A stretch of 64,000 bases of DNA from NCBI RefSeq assembly GCF_002968285.2, contig NZ_CP134400.1, positions 2,418,001-2,482,000 of the forward strand, read 5' to 3'. This stretch comes from Mycobacterium sp. ITM-2016-00318. GTDB taxonomy: Bacteria > Actinomycetota > Actinomycetes > Mycobacteriales > Mycobacteriaceae. The stretch's first letter is position 1; every line of letters begins with the position of its first letter. A program made the position numbers and the translations under genes. This document shows positions 16,954-25,779 of this stretch, in pieces. The notes under the pieces are model-generated. The model searched no databases. It was not told where the DNA came from and saw only the letters and a program-made list of their open reading frames with translations.

Positions 16954-18486
16954 GTGTCAGCTGTTGTCGGACATTCGGCCGTCGTGCACACGGATGCAGG
17001 GGACCTGCGCGGTACCGCCGAAGCAACGGACGCGAGAAGCACAGGAGTGCGGCGCGTGAGCGTCTGGCGCGGCGTCCCGTATGCCCAGCAGCCGGTCGGC
17101 GACCGGCGGTTCCTCGGGCCCGGCCCGCTGGCTCCATGGTCGGGGGTCCGCGACGCCGTCGAGCACGGCCCGTTGCCGCCGCAGAGCAAGTCGTTCGTCG
17201 GCGGCGGCCGGGACGATCCGAAGGTTCGCGACGAGGCGTGCCTGACGTTGACGGTGTGGTCTCCGGACACCTCCGCCTCGCTGCCGGTGATGGTGTGGAT
17301 CCCGGGTGGGGCGTTCGTGTTCGGCGCCGGCCAGTTCCAGCTCTACAACGGATCGCGGTTGGCGGCCAACGGGAATGTCGTGGTCGTCAACATCACCTAC
17401 CGGATAGGTGTTTTCGGCGGATTCGAACTCAGCGATCTCGGTGACGGGTTCGACGACAACCTCGCGTTGCGCGATCAGCTGGCCGCGTTGCGTTGGATTC
17501 AGCGCAACATCGCGTCATTCGGCGGTGATCCCGACCGGATCACCGTTTTCGGCGAATCGGCCGGGGGCACCTCGGTGCTCGCGCTGCTGGCCAGTCCGGC
17601 CGCCGACGGACTCTTCCGCCGGGCGATCGCGCAGAGCCCGGCACTGCCCCTGATCGCCGACCGTGAGCTACGGGCCAGGCGCGCACACGAGTTCCTGCAG
17701 CGGCTCGGTGTGCCCGCCGAGGAGGTCAAAGCCCTGCCGCAACGGCAACTGCGCCGCGCCGCGGGGCGGCTGCAGCTGAAGAGCGCCGCGACGACGCCGA
17801 CGCTGGCGTACGGGCTGACCTACGGTGTGGACCTGCTGCCGAAACACCCGGTCGACGCCGCCCGCGACGGTTCGCTGGCCAAGACCCCGTTGATCATCGG
17901 CACCAACAGCCATGAGGCGTCGATGTTCGCATGGACCAAGCCGCCGATGCTGCCCACGACGACCGCCTCGATCGACACCTACATCGAACGGGTGGCGCCC
18001 GACGCGCGGGAGCGGCTGCTGGCGGCGTATCCGGACTACCCGCGGCGGCGCGACCTGCTGGCGTTCGGCTCCGACGTCATGTTCGGTGCTCCGACGTGGG
18101 CCTTCGCCGACGCGTACAGCGCACACGCACCGACCCACATGTACCGGTTCGACCACTTCGGCTTCAGCCTGCGGATGCTCGGTCTCGGCGCGACGCATGG
18201 CAGCGAGATCGTGCACATCCAGCACAGCTACGGCTCGTTCCTCGGCCGCAAGATGCACCCGCTCGGACGACGGCTGGCCCCCTCAGTCGGCAAGCGCATG
18301 CAACGGGCATGGCTGGACTTTTCGGCGCAGGGTTGGCAGACAGGTGAAATCGAGTGGTCGAGCGGTCAGGACTGGCCACGCTACGACGCCGAGCGGCGGC
18401 TGACCCGGATCATCCAGTCGTCCCGCGACACGGTGGTGTCCGACCCCGACGGCGGGCGCCGCGAGGCGTGGGCGGGCCTCTACTGA
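16954..18486 (+). CDS. Carboxylesterase / lipase (type B)
   Basis: Protein of ~510 aa starting VSAVVGHSAVVHTDAGDLRG. It is an alpha/beta hydrolase of the carboxylesterase type-B family: FRGVPY-like WRGVPYAQQPVG, oxyanion-hole stretch MVWIPGGAFVFG, nucleophile elbow FGESAGG, and a later ATHGSEIVHI that probably holds the catalytic His. It should hydrolyse carboxylic esters. There is no signal peptide from this start. The GTG at 16954 is preferred because of the leaderless -10 before it; the ATG at 16921 overlaps the divergent gene's start. It ends 7 bp into the convergent SRPBCC gene. Confidence 0.85.
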   Translation: MSAVVGHSAVVHTDAGDLRGTAEATDARSTGVRRVSVWRGVPYAQQPVGDRRFLGPGPLAPWSGVRDAVEHGPLPPQSKSFVGGGRDDPKVRDEACLTLTVWSPDTSASLPVMVWIPGGAFVFGAGQFQLYNGSRLAANGNVVVVNITYRIGVFGGFELSDLGDGFDDNLALRDQLAALRWIQRNIASFGGDPDRITVFGESAGGTSVLALLASPAADGLFRRAIAQSPALPLIADRELRARRAHEFLQRLGVPAEEVKALPQRQLRRAAGRLQLKSAATTPTLAYGLTYGVDLLPKHPVDAARDGSLAKTPLIIGTNSHEASMFAWTKPPMLPTTTASIDTYIERVAPDARERLLAAYPDYPRRRDLLAFGSDVMFGAPTWAFADAYSAHAPTHMYRFDHFGFSLRMLGLGATHGSEIVHIQHSYGSFLGRKMHPLGRRLAPSVGKRMQRAWLDFSAQGWQTGEIEWSSGQDWPRYDAERRLTRIIQSSRDTVVSDPDGGRREAWAGLY

Positions 18487-18992
18487 GCCGCCATCGGGTA
18501 CCGCTTCTCGGAGTAGTCGCGCAGGTTGTAGAGGAACTTCTGGAAGAGCCACGACATCACGGGTCGGCCGAGCGACATGCCGAGCCTGGCGGCCCTTCCG
18601 TTCGGCTCCATCGCCATCACCCAAGTGAGATGGCAGCCGTCGGCGGTGGGGTCGATTCGGTAGTCCTCGGCGAACGCCTTGATGCTTGCACTTGATGCCG
18701 CGTTGAACCGAAAGGCCATGTGCGCGAATGGCTCCCAGGCCAAGTATTCTTCGTCGCCGACGATGCCGCCGCGCATGTTGACGACCCGGGTGGTGCCGAC
18801 CCCGTGCGGCTGTGGGCTCGTCCACGTCACCTTCGTGATCACTGTCGCCCAGTGCGGCCACGATTCGGCGTCATCGAGCACCTCCCACACCTGTTCAGGC
18901 ATGATCGGAAGGTCGACGGTGCTGACGAACCGATACGGCGCGTTGTCGATGAAGTCCAACTCGACGCGTTCGCAAGGCTTCATGGCATACAA
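18480..18992 (-). CDS. SRPBCC (START-like) protein, Rv2574-like
   Basis: Protein of 170 aa starting MYAMKPCERVELDFIDNAPYRF. It has the polyketide-cyclase/SRPBCC pattern: VDLPIMPEQVWEVLDDAESWPHWATVITKVTWTSP, VNMRGG, then WVMAMEPNGRAARLGMSLGRPVMSWLFQKFLYNLR. Such proteins bind hydrophobic ligands in a helix-grip fold; the ligand is unknown. A decayed second copy lies at 22242-22540, beside the PanE-like gene where the orthologue would be expected, and the cyclase gene sits between them. ATG at 18983 is an alternative start. Confidence 0.8.
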   Translation of the reverse strand: MYAMKPCERVELDFIDNAPYRFVSTVDLPIMPEQVWEVLDDAESWPHWATVITKVTWTSPQPHGVGTTRVVNMRGGIVGDEEYLAWEPFAHMAFRFNAASSASIKAFAEDYRIDPTADGCHLTWVMAMEPNGRAARLGMSLGRPVMSWLFQKFLYNLRDYSEKRYPMAAQ

Positions 18993-19007
18993 GTTAGACG
19001 ACAGTGG

Positions 19008-22000
19008 CTAGTCCATAGCTCGAGCCAGCGCAATGTGGCCCTGTAGTTCCGTTTCCACCGCACGTGCGCGATAGCGGTCCCACAGAAGCCGGAACTTCTC
19101 ATCCTCGCCGCGAGCTTTCGCCAGAAGTGCGGTAAGGCGCATCAACGGCAATTCGTGATAGACGAACCCGCCTTCGACGGGCATGGACGCCAGTCGATCG
19201 ACGGCGGCAGCTGCTGTGTCGACGTCCTCGTCGTGGCCTCGGTGCAGCAGCGCTTCAACGAGTACCGTCGTCGCCCAGCCGATGTTGATGTGCTCACCGC
19301 AGTTCAATTCCTCCTCCAGGACGTCGTGTGCAAGTTGCACAGCTGAGTCGAGGTCGCCTAGTCGGATTTTCTCGGCCGCGACGTCCAGATCCGCACACCA
19401 TGCGGCGATGATCGTGTAACGGTGTTCGCGCCCCAGCCGCGCGGCCTTGGCGAGCAGTTCGAATCCTTTGTCGCGGTCAGTGTCGTCACGGCGCACCAGA
19501 ACCAGTCCGTGGGCGAACTCGGCGTTGACGAGCGTGAAGTCGTCGGCGCCGTGCCGAGCTATGTCGAGCGCCTCGGTGGTTTCGCGCAGCGCCTCGTCGT
19601 CGGGCTCCAACGCCCAATTCAAGACCGAGATGTATTTGAACTGAACGACCCCGCAGAAGCTGAATTGGTCGACTTTGCGAGCCATGTCGACAGCCTGGTC
19701 GAAATCGTCGCGCCAACCCGGAATGCCAAAGCAGCAGCGGGCGGACGCCCGCAACGCGAGCATGAAGGCCAGTGGAGAACCGATGATGAGGGCGCCGAAG
19801 GACGGGTCGCCCCCCGACAACTCGATCCCGTACTCGCACAGCCTCAGAGATTCGCGGATCTCACCTGCATTCCACTTGGTCAGTATCGGCGGGAGCAGCA
19901 TCGCCACCGTCAACTCCGGGTCGCCGAAGGACTCCAACACGCTCACATATTCGGTGGCCAGATCCGATGCCTCGGTGAATCGACCGTGAAAGTTCAACAT
20001 CTGGATGAGCCCGGTCATGCCCATCGCCATAGAGCGATTGTCTCCGGCTTGCATCGCGAGCTCACGCAACTCATCGAACCGCACATCGGCAAGCTCACCG
20101 CCGACCCGCCAGATGGTCGCGCACAACAACGTCCGCGGCGCTATGCGCATCGCAGGTCGCTCCGGAGCCTCGGCAGGCATTTCGTCGGCGACGCCGACGG
20201 CTCGCTGCCAGCTCATCCGTGCCGCCCGGATATCGCGGTGGGTCGACCACCCACCCGCCCGCATATGCCAATCGAACGCCGCGCGCAGATCGCCCGCCGA
20301 CTCGAGATGAGTGGCGATCAAGGCAGCGTTCGCGTCGACCGAATGAGCATCTCGTTGTTCGATCGCGTCTGCGATCCTGCGATGGAGTACCGCGCGACCG
20401 GCCCTCAGTTGTGATTCGTAGGCCACGGCGCGGAGGAGGGGATGTCGGAAGGCGAATTCGCCCGAATCCGTCACTGGCTCGATGAGTTCGGCGTCGATGA
20501 GAGTGGGAAGCTCGTCGTCGTCGATAATTTCTGCGAGCAGATCGCGACTGAACCGCGTTCCGATGACCGATGCCGCGTTCAACGTCCGTTTGGCTGCCGA
20601 ATCGAGGCGGTCGACGCGAGCTGCGATGGTCGCTTGGACGGTAGCGGGAACGGCCACATCGCCGTCCCCAAGACAAATGTAGGCGCCTCGTTCGCCTCCT
20701 ATCACGCGACGTTCGACGAGATCGCGGACCATTTCCTCCGTGAAAAAAGGATTGCCGCCGCTGCGTTCGGCAATCTGCGTCGACAGTCGTGCGAGCGTGG
20801 GATTCGATCCGAGAAGTTCGGCGGTGAGGGTGGACGCTTCTGCTCGATCCAGCGGCGCCAGCGAGATCGACGTCATGCCGGTCAGCGCGCCGTGGTACTC
20901 CGGCCGATGGGTAACCAGCACGAGCGACGGCGTCTTGGATATGACCGCGACCAACTCCGCGAGCATCGACTCGCTGACGGTATCGATCCAATGGGCATCC
21001 TCGATAACGAAGATGGCCGGGGTGCGTCGTCTTACCAGCACGGTTTCGAGTAACCGCGCCACGCGTCGCCTGCGCGCGTCCGGGTCGATTGCCATGGCTG
21101 GTTGCTCTGCGTCGCGAATGCCCAACAGATCGTCAAGCAACAGAATGTCGTTGGGATCTGCGTCGGGCAGCGACGATCGCAATTTCTCGCGGGCTGCCTC
21201 CGAATCGAGCTCGACAACTCCGAAAAAGCCACGAAGGAAGCGTGCCGCAACGTGGAAGGGGATGTCCTTGAAGTGGGACTCGCAGTATGTCTTGATCACC
21301 GTGAGTTGGCGGTCACCTGCGATCCTCAACAGCTCGCGTGTGACTCGGCTTTTACCGATGCCGGGTGGTCCGACGATGCCGACCACATATCCGTCCCCAG
21401 CGATCGCTCGCTCCAGCACGGTGGTGAGACGGGTTAACTCGGCGCTGCGGCCGACCAACGGAGATTCGCGCCTACTCGACCAGCGGTCCCCCAAGTGGAC
21501 CGTCAGCAACCGACGAGCGAGCACCGGCTCGTCGGATCCCTTGATCCGCACCGGCTCGGGGTCACCGAGGTCGGCTACTGACTCCACAAGTCGAGCCGTG
21601 GACTCGCTGATCATCACGCCACCCGGTGGTGCGGTCGATTCCATGCGCTGGGCCATGCCAACGTGCCGGCCGGATACGGTGTAGCCCATTGGTCCTGAAC
21701 CGATGTCGCCCGCGACGACTTCGCCCGAGTTCAGTCCGACGCGCAATTTGAGAGCGACGCCGTACCGGTGTTCGAAATCGTTCGCGAGACTGCGTGCTTC
21801 GGCTTGGACGTCGAGCGCAGCCAGACATGCGCGGACGGCGTGGTCCTCCATCGCAACAGGTGCGCCGAACAGCGCCATGAAGCCGTCGCCAGTGAACTGG
21901 TTCACCGTGCCACCGAACCGCCGGACCGCCGAACCTGAGCGCTCGACGAGCTCGGTCATCAACTCGCGTAGCCGCTCCGGGCCCAACGTGGCGGCGATGT

Positions 22001-22145
22001 CCATCGAACGAACGACGTCGGCGAAAAGGACCGTCACCTGCTTGTATTCTGCCGTCTGCTGGCTGGGCTCAAACGCGGTTCCGCAGTTGTCGCAGAACCG
22101 CGCAACGTCCCTTAGCGCAGTCATTCCGCACGCAGAGCAGCGCAC
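19008..22145 (-). CDS. Adenylate cyclase-like / AAA ATPase regulator with zinc ribbon
   Basis: Protein of ~1045 aa from GTG 22145. The order is zinc ribbon (Cys3, Cys6, Cys18, Cys21), class III cyclase domain (FADVVRS, Asp43; FTGDG, Asp87), AAA-type ATPase with P-loop GPPGIGKS (259-266) and FVIEDAHWID Walker B, then a long helical-repeat C-terminus. In the cyclase core the catalytic Asn is replaced by Gly (VGMAQRME, Gly163/Arg167), so cAMP synthesis is uncertain and the domain may only bind nucleotide. The only other in-frame start is TTG at 22184, inside a sequence derived from a PanE C-terminus. It is followed 15 bp later by the SRPBCC gene. Confidence 0.75.
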   Translation of the reverse strand: MRCSACGMTALRDVARFCDNCGTAFEPSQQTAEYKQVTVLFADVVRSMDIAATLGPERLRELMTELVERSGSAVRRFGGTVNQFTGDGFMALFGAPVAMEDHAVRACLAALDVQAEARSLANDFEHRYGVALKLRVGLNSGEVVAGDIGSGPMGYTVSGRHVGMAQRMESTAPPGGVMISESTARLVESVADLGDPEPVRIKGSDEPVLARRLLTVHLGDRWSSRRESPLVGRSAELTRLTTVLERAIAGDGYVVGIVGPPGIGKSRVTRELLRIAGDRQLTVIKTYCESHFKDIPFHVAARFLRGFFGVVELDSEAAREKLRSSLPDADPNDILLLDDLLGIRDAEQPAMAIDPDARRRRVARLLETVLVRRRTPAIFVIEDAHWIDTVSESMLAELVAVISKTPSLVLVTHRPEYHGALTGMTSISLAPLDRAEASTLTAELLGSNPTLARLSTQIAERSGGNPFFTEEMVRDLVERRVIGGERGAYICLGDGDVAVPATVQATIAARVDRLDSAAKRTLNAASVIGTRFSRDLLAEIIDDDELPTLIDAELIEPVTDSGEFAFRHPLLRAVAYESQLRAGRAVLHRRIADAIEQRDAHSVDANAALIATHLESAGDLRAAFDWHMRAGGWSTHRDIRAARMSWQRAVGVADEMPAEAPERPAMRIAPRTLLCATIWRVGGELADVRFDELRELAMQAGDNRSMAMGMTGLIQMLNFHGRFTEASDLATEYVSVLESFGDPELTVAMLLPPILTKWNAGEIRESLRLCEYGIELSGGDPSFGALIIGSPLAFMLALRASARCCFGIPGWRDDFDQAVDMARKVDQFSFCGVVQFKYISVLNWALEPDDEALRETTEALDIARHGADDFTLVNAEFAHGLVLVRRDDTDRDKGFELLAKAARLGREHRYTIIAAWCADLDVAAEKIRLGDLDSAVQLAHDVLEEELNCGEHINIGWATTVLVEALLHRGHDEDVDTAAAAVDRLASMPVEGGFVYHELPLMRLTALLAKARGEDEKFRLLWDRYRARAVETELQGHIALARAMD

Positions 22146-22193
22146 GTGTGCACTGTATCCAGGGCCGTCGCTTGCCGCGGCCAATAGCGCAAC
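22146..22193 (-). repeat. Diverged second copy of the PanE-like C-terminus
   Basis: Read leftward, the frame encodes [12 protein letters not shown], identical to the last 12 residues of the PanE-like protein that ends at 22550. I count about 32 of 39 bases matching, with the mismatches at third codon positions, and the stop TAG changed to TAC. The copy runs in frame into the cyclase gene. It indicates a join with a homologous but diverged locus rather than a recent tandem duplication. Confidence 0.7.
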
Positions 22194-22241
22194 GGGAAGG
22201 CTTCATGGCCATTCCGGTGAGAACACGGTCCTAGCCGATCG

Positions 22242-22540
22242 CTAGACCGGCGCGCCGGACCGATTCTCGGTATAGCGGCGCAATCGCTTCAAGGCACGGC
22301 GAATGGCGGTGTAGCCACCGCGAATATCCACGATGCGGCGACTGCCGACCTTTCGCGTCGCAGATGTGGTCCAGGTCGCCTTGGCGATGAGCCGAACCAC
22401 TGAGGCCATGCGTCGGCGTCGGCGAGTAACTCCCACAGATGGTGAGCGGAGACGGCTATGTCGACGGTGGAGCGGGTCCGGTACGGGCGGTGTCGAAGAA
22501 AGTCCGGGCCGACGCGCTCGCACGAAAAGAGTGGGACCAC
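22242..22540 (-). pseudogene. Decayed SRPBCC gene (duplicate of 18480-18992)
   Basis: From GTG 22540 the frame reads SCERVGPDF, STVDIAVSAHHLWELLADADAWPQW, matching the intact SRPBCC protein (CERVELDF, STVDLPIMPEQVWEVLDDAESWPHW). There the spacer before the next strand is 8 instead of 9 nt, a 1-bp deletion that shifts the frame. In the shifted frame the match continues (LIAKATWT, RRIVDIRGG), then jumps to a C-terminal LKRLRRYTENR resembling LYNLRDYSEKR, so roughly 80-90 codons of the middle are deleted. TAG at 22242-22244 closes it. It lies 9 bp after the PanE-like gene, the expected orthologue position. Confidence 0.75.
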
Positions 22541-22549
22541 CGCCCGGCC

Positions 22550-23437
22550 CTAGCCGGGGCCGTCGCTGGCGGCGGCCAACAGCGCGACGACGCCGTCGCT
22601 GATCGGCGTCGCCAGCCCGTGTCGGGCGCCTTTGCGCGAGATGACGCCGTTGCGGATGTCCCACTCCAGCCGCCGATGCGCCTCGCGGTCGGTGAGCATT
22701 GAGGTCGTCATGTCCTCCGGCGCCTTGGCGAACAGTCCCACGATCTCGTCGACGACGTCATCGCCGAGCTTTGCGCCCTCGGCCCGCGCCACCGCGAGAC
22801 ATTCGGCGAGATAGCGGCGCGACAACGCGGCGATGTCGTCGCGGCGGAACATCCCGGAGCGGCGACCAGTCAGCACCATCAGATCGGCCAGCGCGTTCAC
22901 CAGCAGCTTGCGCCACGCGGCGGTGACGAAGTCCTCGTCGAGTTCGACGGTGACGTCGGAGCCTCGCATGAGATCCGCGAGTCGATGAGCGCCGTTCGAT
23001 TCGGGTAGCACCAGTCGGACGCCGGTGCGCAGCCGGACCCATCCGTTCGGGTGCGGCTCTGCGGAGAACCAGACGACCGCGGGCACGACTACCGACGACG
23101 GGCACAGCGGACCGACCCGTTCGATCTGCTCGACGCCGTTCTGAAGCGCACACACCACGGTGCGGTGGTCGCAGAGCTTGGCCAACCAGCCCGACGCGCT
23201 CTGATTCTGGGTGTCCTTGACGGCCAGCAGTACGACCTCCGCCGGGCCGTCGACATCGGCGGGATCAGTGAGTACCGGTCCCGGCACGACGATCGGATCG
23301 CTGTCGTCGGGCCTGACCTCGATGTGATCGCGCGGTGAGTGACCGCAGAGCAGCACCGAATGGCCCGCGGCGTGCAGCAGAGCCGCCATGGTGGAACCGA
23401 TCGCCCCTGGGCCGACGACCGCGATGGGTGCACCCAC
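22550..23437 (-). CDS. 2-dehydropantoate 2-reductase-like (PanE/ApbA family, Rv2573)
   Basis: Protein of 295 aa starting [27 protein letters not shown] is the NADP-binding loop; [10 protein letters not shown] and ALQNGVEQ fit the substrate and nucleotide contacts of ketopantoate reductases, and [19 protein letters not shown] supplies the catalytic Lys region. It would reduce 2-dehydropantoate to pantoate in coenzyme A synthesis, but this is one of several paralogues in mycobacteria and the true substrate is uncertain. It is divergent from aspS, with ~77 bp between starts. Confidence 0.8.
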   Translation of the reverse strand: MGAPIAVVGPGAIGSTMAALLHAAGHSVLLCGHSPRDHIEVRPDDSDPIVVPGPVLTDPADVDGPAEVVLLAVKDTQNQSASGWLAKLCDHRTVVCALQNGVEQIERVGPLCPSSVVVPAVVWFSAEPHPNGWVRLRTGVRLVLPESNGAHRLADLMRGSDVTVELDEDFVTAAWRKLLVNALADLMVLTGRRSGMFRRDDIAALSRRYLAECLAVARAEGAKLGDDVVDEIVGLFAKAPEDMTTSMLTDREAHRRLEWDIRNGVISRKGARHGLATPISDGVVALLAAASDGPG

Positions 23438-23514
23438 ACGGCCAAGCTACCGGCCGAAACACCCCCACTAGACTGTGGCGGTCCTGTCGTCAGGCAATTC
23501 CCAGGGAGTCATCA

Positions 23515-25290
23515 GTGCTGCGCAGCCATGCCGCCGGTTCGTTAAGGGCCACCGATGCCGGTCAGACGGTGACCTTGGCCGGTTGGGTTGCCCGCCGACG
23601 CGACCACGGCGGTGTGATCTTCATCGACCTGCGCGACGCGTCGGGGGTGTCGCAGGTGGTGTTCCGGGACGCCGGCGTGCTGGCGGCCGCGCACCGGCTG
23701 CGCGCCGAGTTCTGTGTGGCCGTCGAGGGCGTCGTCGAGGCGCGGCCGGAGGGCAACGCCAACCCGGAGATCGCCACCGGCGACATCGAGGTGAACGCCA
23801 CATCGCTGACGGTGCTCGCCGAGAGCGCGCCGCTGCCGTTCCAGCTCGACGAGAAGGCAGGCGAGGAGGCGCGGCTCAAATACCGCTACCTCGACCTGCG
23901 ACGCGAAGGACCCGGTCACGCTATTCGGTTGCGGTCCAAGGTCAACGCGGCCGCGCGCGGTGTGTTGGCGGCCCATGACTTCGTCGAGATCGAGACGCCG
24001 ACGATGACACGGTCGACGCCCGAGGGCGCACGCGACTTCCTGGTGCCCGCGCGGCTGCAGCCCGGATCCTTCTACGCGCTGCCGCAGAGCCCGCAGTTGT
24101 TCAAGCAGCTGCTGATGGTGGCAGGCATGGAGCGCTACTACCAGATCGCGCGGTGCTACCGCGACGAGGACTTCCGCGCCGACCGGCAGCCGGAGTTCAC
24201 GCAGCTGGACATGGAGATGAGCTTCGTCGACGCCGACGATGTGATGGCGGTGTCTGAGGAGGTCCTCAAGGCGATCTGGGCGCTGATCGGCTACGACCTG
24301 CCGACGCCCATCCCGCGGATGACGTACGAGGAGGCGATGCGGCGGTTCGGCTCCGACAAACCGGATCTGCGCTTCGGTCTCGAACTCGTCGACTGCACAG
24401 AGTTTTTCGCTGACACCCAATTCCGGGTTTTCCAGGCAGCCCATGTGGGCGCGGTGGTGATGCCGGGTGGCGCGGCACAGCCGCGGCGCACGCTCGACGG
24501 CTGGCAGGAGTTCGCCAAACAGCGCGGCCACAAAGGTCTCGCGTACGTGCTGGTCGCCGAGGACGGCACCCTCGGCGGTCCCGTCGCCAAGAACCTCACC
24601 GACGCCGAACGCGACGGTCTGGCGGCCCATGTCGGCGCCGAGCCGGGGGACTGCATCTTCTTCGCGGCGGGAACGGCGAAGTCGGCCCGTGCGCTGCTCG
24701 GCGCAACGCGAATCGAGATCGCCACGCGCCTCGGCATGGTCGACCCCGCGGCGTGGGAGTTCGTCTGGATCGTGGACTGGCCGTTGTTCGAACCCGCTGA
24801 CGAGGCGACGGCTTCCGGTGATGTGGCCGTCGGCTCGGGTGCGTGGACAGCGGTGCACCACGCCTTCACGGCGCCCAAGCCCGAGTCGGAGGCGACGTTC
24901 GATACCGAGCCCGGCACCGCGCTGGCCAACGCCTACGACATCGTGCTCAACGGAAACGAGATCGGCGGCGGGTCGATCCGTATTCACCGCCGCGACATCC
25001 AGGAGCGGGTGTTCGCGATGATGGGCATCGACCACGACGAGGCGCAGGAGAAATTCGGATTCCTGTTGGACGCCTTCGCGTTCGGTGCACCGCCGCACGG
25101 CGGCATCGCGTTCGGCTGGGATCGCATCGTGGCCCTGCTCGGCGGCTACGACTCGATTCGCGAAGTGATCGCGTTCCCGAAGTCCGGCGGTGGCGTCGAC
25201 CCGTTGACCGGCGCGCCCGCGCCCATCACGGCGCAGCAGCGTAAGGAATCGGGAATCGATGCCAAGCCGCAGAGGCTGGAGGACAGATGA
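23515..25290 (+). CDS. aspS: Aspartyl-tRNA synthetase (probably Asp/Asn non-discriminating)
   Basis: Protein of 591 aa, normal bacterial AspRS length. It has the N-terminal OB fold ([21 protein letters not shown]), class II motif 2 ([25 protein letters not shown]), the bacterial GAD insertion, and motif 3 ([14 protein letters not shown]). It charges tRNA(Asp); mycobacterial enzymes also mischarge tRNA(Asn), corrected by GatCAB (family knowledge). The start is GTG 23515 with AGGGAG upstream. The next gene overlaps by 4 bp (ATGA). Confidence 0.97.
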   Translation: MLRSHAAGSLRATDAGQTVTLAGWVARRRDHGGVIFIDLRDASGVSQVVFRDAGVLAAAHRLRAEFCVAVEGVVEARPEGNANPEIATGDIEVNATSLTVLAESAPLPFQLDEKAGEEARLKYRYLDLRREGPGHAIRLRSKVNAAARGVLAAHDFVEIETPTMTRSTPEGARDFLVPARLQPGSFYALPQSPQLFKQLLMVAGMERYYQIARCYRDEDFRADRQPEFTQLDMEMSFVDADDVMAVSEEVLKAIWALIGYDLPTPIPRMTYEEAMRRFGSDKPDLRFGLELVDCTEFFADTQFRVFQAAHVGAVVMPGGAAQPRRTLDGWQEFAKQRGHKGLAYVLVAEDGTLGGPVAKNLTDAERDGLAAHVGAEPGDCIFFAAGTAKSARALLGATRIEIATRLGMVDPAAWEFVWIVDWPLFEPADEATASGDVAVGSGAWTAVHHAFTAPKPESEATFDTEPGTALANAYDIVLNGNEIGGGSIRIHRRDIQERVFAMMGIDHDEAQEKFGFLLDAFAFGAPPHGGIAFGWDRIVALLGGYDSIREVIAFPKSGGGVDPLTGAPAPITAQQRKESGIDAKPQRLEDR

Positions 25291-25718
25291 GCGAGGTTTT
25301 CAGCGCGGACGCAATGAAGGAATTCAACGAGAAGCTCGTCGAGGTATTCAGGGCCAACGGCGGCAAGGTGGGCGGCCAGTTCGCGGGCGCGGATCTGTTG
25401 CTGCTGACCACGACGGGCGCCAAGTCGGGTCAGCCGCGGCTGGCACCGCTGGCGTACTTCACCATTGACGACAAGATGATCATCATCGGGTCGAAGGCGG
25501 GCGCCGACACGAATCCTGACTGGGTGCACAACCTGCGGGCCAACCCGAGCGCACACATCGAGGTCGGCGTCGACGCCTACGACGTCACCAGCCGCGAACT
25601 GCCGCGCGACGAGCGCGATGCGTTGTTCGACAAAGTCGTCGCCGCCGCGCCGGGTTTCGGTGAGTACCAGGCGAAGACGTCGCGCATCATTCCGCTTTTC
25701 GAGCTGCAGAGGGTTTGA
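25287..25718 (+). CDS. F420-dependent nitroreductase-fold (Ddn-like, DUF385) protein
   Basis: Protein of 143 aa. The family core is clear: [21 protein letters not shown], then [30 protein letters not shown]. This is the deazaflavin-dependent nitroreductase family (Ddn), which uses F420H2 to reduce quinones and related compounds at the membrane. It starts within the aspS stop (ATGA at 25287-25290), so translation is coupled although the functions look unrelated. A strong bidirectional hairpin follows its stop. Confidence 0.88.
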   Translation: MSEVFSADAMKEFNEKLVEVFRANGGKVGGQFAGADLLLLTTTGAKSGQPRLAPLAYFTIDDKMIIIGSKAGADTNPDWVHNLRANPSAHIEVGVDAYDVTSRELPRDERDALFDKVVAAAPGFGEYQAKTSRIIPLFELQRV

Positions 25719-25769
25719 TTTTGCACTCAGGGTCGCAGAAGGCACCTGACCACGACCCTGAGCGCAAAA
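25719..25769. terminator. Bidirectional terminator hairpin between convergent genes
   Basis: Arms 25719-25735 (TTTTGCACTCAGGGTCG) and 25753-25769 (CGACCCTGAGCGCAAAA) pair with one mismatch around a 17-nt loop. T-rich and A-rich outer ends give a U-run in both directions. It lies between the Ddn-like gene and the convergent thiolase gene. Confidence 0.8.
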
Positions 25770-25779
25770 CCGGCTCTGG

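Noticed and set aside
22289..22540. 83-codon frame as a functional SRPBCC protein
   Set aside because: It loses similarity at a 1-bp deletion and lacks most of the fold; treated as a pseudogene.
23542..25098. 518-codon open frame antisense to aspS
   Set aside because: aspS is unmistakable; the antisense product has no recognisable motif.
25719..25769. Hairpin as a regulator operator
   Set aside because: Its position between two convergent stops and the U-runs on both sides fit a bidirectional terminator.
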